The notes below the pieces were generated by a model. It was given only the letters and a program-made list of their open reading frames with translations. It did no database searches and was not told the origin of the DNA. The translations under genes were made by a program, and so were the position numbers. Of a stretch of 64,000 bases of DNA, positions 60,414 to 64,000 are shown piece by piece; within the stretch, counting starts at the first letter, position 1; each line of letters opens with the position of its first letter. Source of the DNA: an uncultured Sphingomonas sp. (GTDB taxonomy: Bacteria > Pseudomonadota > Alphaproteobacteria > Sphingomonadales > Sphingomonadaceae); NCBI RefSeq assembly GCF_913774285.1, contig NZ_CAJYHX010000021.1:124001-188000 (forward strand). The letters are read 5' to 3'.

Positions 60414-62455
60414 AAGATCGCTGGGGCATCGACGCCGCCCTTTTCTCGCTCAAATCCTTCGCGGCGGCGATGCTCGCCGTCTATCTGGCGCTGTCGATCG
60501 GGCTCGATCGGCCCTATTGGTCGTTCCTGACCGCCTATATCGTCGCGCAGCCGCTTGCCGGTGCGGTGCTCTCCAAGGCGCTGTTCCGCGTGATCGGCAC
60601 CGTGGTGGGTGCGGCAGCGGCCGTTGCGATGGTGCCGCCGCTTATCAACACGCCCGAACTGCTGGTGCTCGCCATTTCGGGCTGGCTGGCATTGTGCGTG
60701 TTCGTCTCGCTGCTCGACCGCACCCCGCGCTCCTACATGTTCGTGCTGGCGGGCTATTCCGCCGTGCTGATCGTGCTGCCCAGCGTCGATGCGCCGGGCA
60801 CCATCTTCACCGTGGCGAGCCTGCGCGTGCAGGAGATCACCCTCGGCATCCTTTGCGGCAGCCTGGTGCACGGCGTGGTGTTCCCACGATCGGTTGCCGC
60901 CTTCCTGCTCACCCGCGTCTCGACCATCGTCAAAGATGCCGAGCGCTGGTCGCACGATTCGATCTCGCTGCAGCCGGTGGCGGGCGTCGATGCCGAACGC
61001 CGCCGCCTCGCCGCCGACATCACCGAACTCCACCAGCTCTCGATTCACCTGCCCTACGAGACTGCCCGCACCGCGCCCCGCGTGCGCACCGTCCGCGCGC
61101 TGCAGGACCAGCTCTCGCTGTTGATGCCGCTGGGCGCGGCGGTCGACGATCGCACGGTGCAGCTGCTCGCCCATGGCGAGCTGCCGCAGGATGTGGCGGC
61201 CTTGCTTGTCGATACCCAGCAATGGCTCAAGACGCTGGATCGCGACCGCGAGGAACGCGCCGCCGACGCCGCGATCCTCGAGGCCCGCTGCGCCGCGCTC
61301 GAGCCCGATGTCCACCCCGGCAGCACATGGCACGATCTGCTGGTGCTGAGCCTGCTCTCGCGCCTGTCCGCGCTGATCGCCGCACATCGCGATTGCCGCG
61401 AGCTCGCCGAGCAGCTTGCCACGCTTGATCGCCGCCCGGTGAGCCCGCGCGTCGCCGAGCTGCTCGAAGGGCGGCGCGGCCGCGAGCTTCATATCGACTG
61501 GATCGGCGCGGCGCGCGGCGCACTCGGCGCCTTCCTCACCCTGGCGATCGGCTCGGCGATCTGGATCGCCAGCGGCTGGTCGGACGGATCGACCGCGGTG
61601 ATGCTGGCAGGCGTTTTCCTTGCGCTGTTCGCCGCCGCGCCCGATCCGCTCCTGCCGCTGCGTACCTTCTTTTGGGGCACGTTGGTCGCGACGATCCTCG
61701 GCGCGATCTACGGCTATGCGATCATGCCGCGGCTCGACGGGTTCGTGCAGCTCGCCGCCGCGATGGCATCGCCCTTGTTGATCCTCGGCGCGATGATGCA
61801 CTCGCCCAAATGGATGGGCCTGGCGCTGCCGACCCTGCTCGGCCTCGGCAGCCCGCTGCTGATCTCCGCGCGGTACACCAGCGCTTTCGCCAGCTTCGTC
61901 AACGGCGCGATTGCGCAGCTGATGGGGGTCGCCTTCGCGATCCTGATGGCGCGGCTGCTGCAATCGGCGGGCATTGAGCAGGCGATCCGGCGGACGCTGC
62001 GCGCCGGCTGGGCCGACATCGCCGAACGCAGCAACCTGATGACGCCGCCGGACATCCGCGGCTGGATCAACCGCATGCTTGATCGCATTGCGCTGCTCGC
62101 CCCACGGCTGGCGCTGAGCGGTCGCTCGCCCGGCAAGCCGCTCTACGACGCGCTGCGCGACCTGCGTACCGGCGTGGCAATTGCTGAATTGCGCGCGCTG
62201 CGCCTGGAGCTACCTCCCGAACGCTCGGCGCCGCTCACCGACGTGCTGCGCGACGTCGGCGATTATTACCGCCGCCTCGAACCCGAGGTAGAAAAGCCCG
62301 AGGACCCCGGCTTGCTCGCCCATATCGACAACGCGCTCCATGCAACCGCACATGACGGCGACGCCGCGGTCCGTCGCACCGCCGCACTCGGCTTGCTCGC
62401 GCTGCGACGCAACCTCTTCCCCAACGCCGATCCGGCCCCGGAGGCCAGGCTGTGA
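60410..62455 (+). CDS. FUSC-family (AaeB-like) inner-membrane efflux protein
   Basis: A 681-residue protein with the duplicated FUSC layout. The N-terminal membrane block begins FSLKSFAAAMLAVYLALSIG-LDRPYWSFLTAYIVAQPLAG (read in parts), followed by a long cytosolic helical segment of about 180 residues. A second membrane block has GALGAFLTLAIGSAIWIASG and PLLPLRTFFWGTLVATILGA, and a cytosolic tail follows. It matches fusaric-acid resistance and p-hydroxybenzoate efflux pumps. It works with the HlyD-type adaptor downstream. The substrate is unproven. Confidence 0.93.
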   Translation: MKDRWGIDAALFSLKSFAAAMLAVYLALSIGLDRPYWSFLTAYIVAQPLAGAVLSKALFRVIGTVVGAAAAVAMVPPLINTPELLVLAISGWLALCVFVSLLDRTPRSYMFVLAGYSAVLIVLPSVDAPGTIFTVASLRVQEITLGILCGSLVHGVVFPRSVAAFLLTRVSTIVKDAERWSHDSISLQPVAGVDAERRRLAADITELHQLSIHLPYETARTAPRVRTVRALQDQLSLLMPLGAAVDDRTVQLLAHGELPQDVAALLVDTQQWLKTLDRDREERAADAAILEARCAALEPDVHPGSTWHDLLVLSLLSRLSALIAAHRDCRELAEQLATLDRRPVSPRVAELLEGRRGRELHIDWIGAARGALGAFLTLAIGSAIWIASGWSDGSTAVMLAGVFLALFAAAPDPLLPLRTFFWGTLVATILGAIYGYAIMPRLDGFVQLAAAMASPLLILGAMMHSPKWMGLALPTLLGLGSPLLISARYTSAFASFVNGAIAQLMGVAFAILMARLLQSAGIEQAIRRTLRAGWADIAERSNLMTPPDIRGWINRMLDRIALLAPRLALSGRSPGKPLYDALRDLRTGVAIAELRALRLELPPERSAPLTDVLRDVGDYYRRLEPEVEKPEDPGLLAHIDNALHATAHDGDAAVRRTAALGLLALRRNLFPNADPAPEARL

Positions 62456-62667
62456 CCGGCGAAATCTCCATCGACGGCGTCTTCGTGCCGACGCTGCTGC
62501 TGCTCGGCGTGCTCGCGATGGTGCTGACCATGGCGCTCGCCCGCCTGCTCAACGCCTTCGGCCTCTATCGCTTCGTTGCCTATCGGGCGCTCGTTGATCT
62601 CTGCCTGTTCATCCTCCTGCTCGGCCTGCTCGCCTGGGCCACCCCCTCGATCGGATTCCACCCATGA
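62452..62667 (+). CDS. DUF1656 small membrane protein (AaeX-like)
   Basis: A 71-residue protein with two membrane helices. ISIDGVFVPTLLLLGVLAMV and YRALVDLCLFILLLGLLAWA with the intervening LNAFGLYRFV are the DUF1656 pattern. In aaeXAB-like operons this gene always accompanies the FUSC pump and HlyD adaptor. Its function is unknown. GTG start at 62452 (GTGA overlap with the pump stop) and ATGA overlap with the adaptor. Confidence 0.93.
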   Translation: MTGEISIDGVFVPTLLLLGVLAMVLTMALARLLNAFGLYRFVAYRALVDLCLFILLLGLLAWATPSIGFHP

Positions 62668-63617
62668 AACGCTACCTCCCTGCCCTCGGCCGCAGCGCCG
62701 CGACGATCCTGATCGTAGTCGCCGCCGCATTCGTCGCCTTGTGGTTGTGGCAGCATTATGCGCGTAGCCCCTGGACGCGCGACGGGCGCGTGCGGGCAGA
62801 CGTGGTGCGGGTGACGCCGGACATCGCCGGGCTGGTGACCGCGGTGGCGGTGCACGACAACCAGCAGGTCAAAGCCGGCGACCTGCTTTTCGTGATCGAT
62901 CAGCCGCGTTACTCCCTGGCGCTCGCCCAGGCGCGCGCCAGCGTCGAGAGCGCCCGTGCGACGCTCAACCAGGCGCAACGCGAGGCGCGCCGCGACCTCG
63001 CGCTCGGCAATCTCGTCGCCGCCGAGACGCACGAACAGAATGTCGCGCGCGTGGCGACGGCGCAGGCAGCGCTCGCCCAGGCGCTGACCTCGGTGCAGAG
63101 CGCCGAACTCAACGTCTCGCGCACCCAGGTGAAGGCGTCGGTCAACGGCACCGTCACCAACCTCGATTTGCACCCGGGTGACTATGTCGCGGCGGGCCAG
63201 CAGGCGATGGCACTCGTCGATGCCGACAGCCTGCGCGTCGAAGGCTATTTCGAGGAAACCAAGCTGCCCAGCATCCGCATCGGCGCACCGGTAACGGTGG
63301 AGCTGATGGGCGAGCCGCGGCTGCTCCACGGCGTGGTCGAGAGCATCGCCGCCGGCATCAACGACACGACGCGCAGCAATTCCGGCAACCTGCTGCCCAG
63401 CGTCGACCCGACCTTCACCTGGGTCCGGCTCGCCCAGCGTATCCCGGTGCGGGTGAAGCTCACCCAGCTGCCGGCCGATGTCCGCCTGATCGCCGGCCGC
63501 ACCGCGACCGTGACGATCCAGCCGGCCGCAAACGCGCAGCCGGCGCCGGTCCGGCCTACGTCGACACCGACACCGACACCGACACCAACCGCGCCCGCAG
63601 TTTCGAAGGCGAAGTGA
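62664..63617 (+). CDS. HlyD/AaeA-type periplasmic adaptor
   Basis: A 317-residue membrane-fusion protein. An N-terminal anchor helix (ATILIVVAAAFVALWLW) is followed by the lipoyl half-motif DGRVRADVVRVTPDIAGLV-TAVAVHDNQQVKAGDLLFVI, a helical hairpin, the second lipoyl half (VKASVNGTVTNLDLHPGDYV) and a beta-barrel domain (SIRIGAPVTVELMGEP). The tail holds TPTPTPTPT, encoded by four copies of a 6-base repeat at 63562. It links the FUSC pump to an outer-membrane channel. Confidence 0.95.
   Translation: MKRYLPALGRSAATILIVVAAAFVALWLWQHYARSPWTRDGRVRADVVRVTPDIAGLVTAVAVHDNQQVKAGDLLFVIDQPRYSLALAQARASVESARATLNQAQREARRDLALGNLVAAETHEQNVARVATAQAALAQALTSVQSAELNVSRTQVKASVNGTVTNLDLHPGDYVAAGQQAMALVDADSLRVEGYFEETKLPSIRIGAPVTVELMGEPRLLHGVVESIAAGINDTTRSNSGNLLPSVDPTFTWVRLAQRIPVRVKLTQLPADVRLIAGRTATVTIQPAANAQPAPVRPTSTPTPTPTPTAPAVSKAK
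63562..63585 (+). repeat. Hexanucleotide tandem repeat (CGACAC x4)
   Basis: Four perfect copies of CGACAC encode Thr-Pro dipeptides in the C-terminal tail of the HlyD-type adaptor. Copy-number changes would keep the reading frame. Confidence 0.85.
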
Positions 63618-63619
63618 CC

Positions 63620-64000
63620 ATGCGCCGCCTCCCCCTGCTCGCCGCGCTCGCGCTGGTCGCCGGCTGCACCCGCGCCGGGCCGGATTATCACCCGCCGGTC
63701 GCCGGCCCCGCCAACGATCCCGCCGCGACCGGCAAGTTCCTCTCCGCGCAGGACAAGGCGTTCGCCGACGAGCCGCTGCCCGATCACTGGTGGCGGCTCT
63801 ACGCCGATCCGCGGCTCGATACCCTGGTCGAGCAGGCGCTCGCGGCCAATACCGATCTGCGCGCCGCCGACGCCAATCTCCGTCGCGCCGAGGCGGTGGT
63901 CCGGCAGACCGAGGCCACGCGCCAGCTGACCACCGATCTCTCCGGCGGCACGACGTTGTCCCGCCCCTCCGGCACCGGTATCACGCTGCCGGGAACGCTC
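63620..64000 (+). CDS. NodT-type outer-membrane efflux lipoprotein, truncated by window end
   Basis: The first 127 residues of an RND-type outer-membrane factor. It starts MRRLPLLAALALVAGCTRAG with a lipobox (LVAGC), then GPDYHPPVAGPAN, WWRLYADPRLDTLVEQALAA and NTDLRAADANLRRAEAVVRQ (read in parts). These are typical of NodT/OprM family N-termini. The gene continues beyond base 64000. It completes a tripartite export system with the FUSC pump and HlyD adaptor. The ATG at 63620 lies two bases after the adaptor stop. Confidence 0.93.
   Translation, partial: MRRLPLLAALALVAGCTRAGPDYHPPVAGPANDPAATGKFLSAQDKAFADEPLPDHWWRLYADPRLDTLVEQALAANTDLRAADANLRRAEAVVRQTEATRQLTTDLSGGTTLSRPSGTGITLPGTL

Noticed and set aside
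1..64000. CRISPR arrays, prophage, integrative elements, transposases, rRNA or tRNA genes
   Set aside because: None seen. There are no regularly spaced direct repeats, no integrase or transposase proteins and no tRNA-like folds.

Overview
The window looks like chromosomal DNA of a Sphingomonas-type alphaproteobacterium (order Sphingomonadales). The evidence is the high G+C content, an Entner-Doudoroff block (zwf-pgl-edd-glk-eda), the fabD-fabG-acpP-fabF-mltG order, two proteins with PEP-CTERM tails, a long TonB-dependent receptor, an alginate-export-type porin, and paired CGTCATCCC...GGGATGACG palindromic repeats. I cannot name a species. I saw no rRNA, tRNA, CRISPR array, transposase, integrase or phage module. 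Most of the window is core genome.

Layout. 1-5.5 kb: truncated SGNH hydrolase, secreted M1 aminopeptidase, a 97-bp repeat pair, acyl-CoA ligase. 5.6-11.7 kb (minus): dnaE, then a lolC/E-lolD-glutathione peroxidase operon. 11.7-12.3 kb: gene-free stretch with a plus-strand terminator and a second repeat pair. 12.3-20.3 kb: TonB receptor, hsp20 with a possible ROSE-like thermometer, a chemoreceptor, cyclophilin, pyrG, secG. 20.5-22.1 kb: marR-like, SH3-like and argC genes that overlap. 22.2-28.0 kb: the complete glucose-6-phosphate to pyruvate/GAP route. 28.0-32.2 kb: small-gene zone with an orphan ParD-like antitoxin beside map, a zinc-ribbon protein, an orphan ParS/MbcA-like protein between two very small ORFs, a PEP-CTERM protein, a YaiI-family protein and a frameshifted HTH gene. 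32.3-37.6 kb: alginate-export porin, second chemoreceptor, S10 carboxypeptidase. 37.7-42.7 kb (minus): fatty-acid synthesis cluster plus mltG and an unknown secreted protein. 43.0-45.0 kb: PEP-CTERM protein and rpsF-rpsR-rplI. 45.2-51.5 kb: kup, a carbonic anhydrase-SulP operon, an OmpR/EnvZ-type two-component pair. 51.6-58.6 kb: a small unknown gene, an adenosylcobalamin riboswitch and seven overlapping genes for the late steps of cobalamin synthesis and salvage. 58.7-64 kb: M19 dipeptidase and a MarR-controlled efflux operon (FUSC-type pump, DUF1656, HlyD adaptor, NodT-type outer-membrane lipoprotein) that runs off the window.

How the parts work together. Zwf, Pgl, Edd and Eda turn glucose-6-phosphate into pyruvate and glyceraldehyde-3-phosphate, with Glk feeding them. 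The cob operon lacks corrin-ring genes here, so it fits nucleotide-loop assembly and cobinamide salvage with B12 feedback through the riboswitch. SulP with carbonic anhydrase suggests bicarbonate handling. The MarR/FUSC operon resembles aaeXAB-type aromatic-acid efflux with an added outer-membrane factor.

I found no convincing large undescribed system. The best leads are small: the orphan antitoxin-like genes at 28.2 and 29.7-30.4 kb, the gene-free plus-strand transcript candidate at 11.75-12.03 kb, the possible hsp20 thermometer, the xWASF tails shared by both chemoreceptors, and the unknown secreted protein inside the fab cluster.
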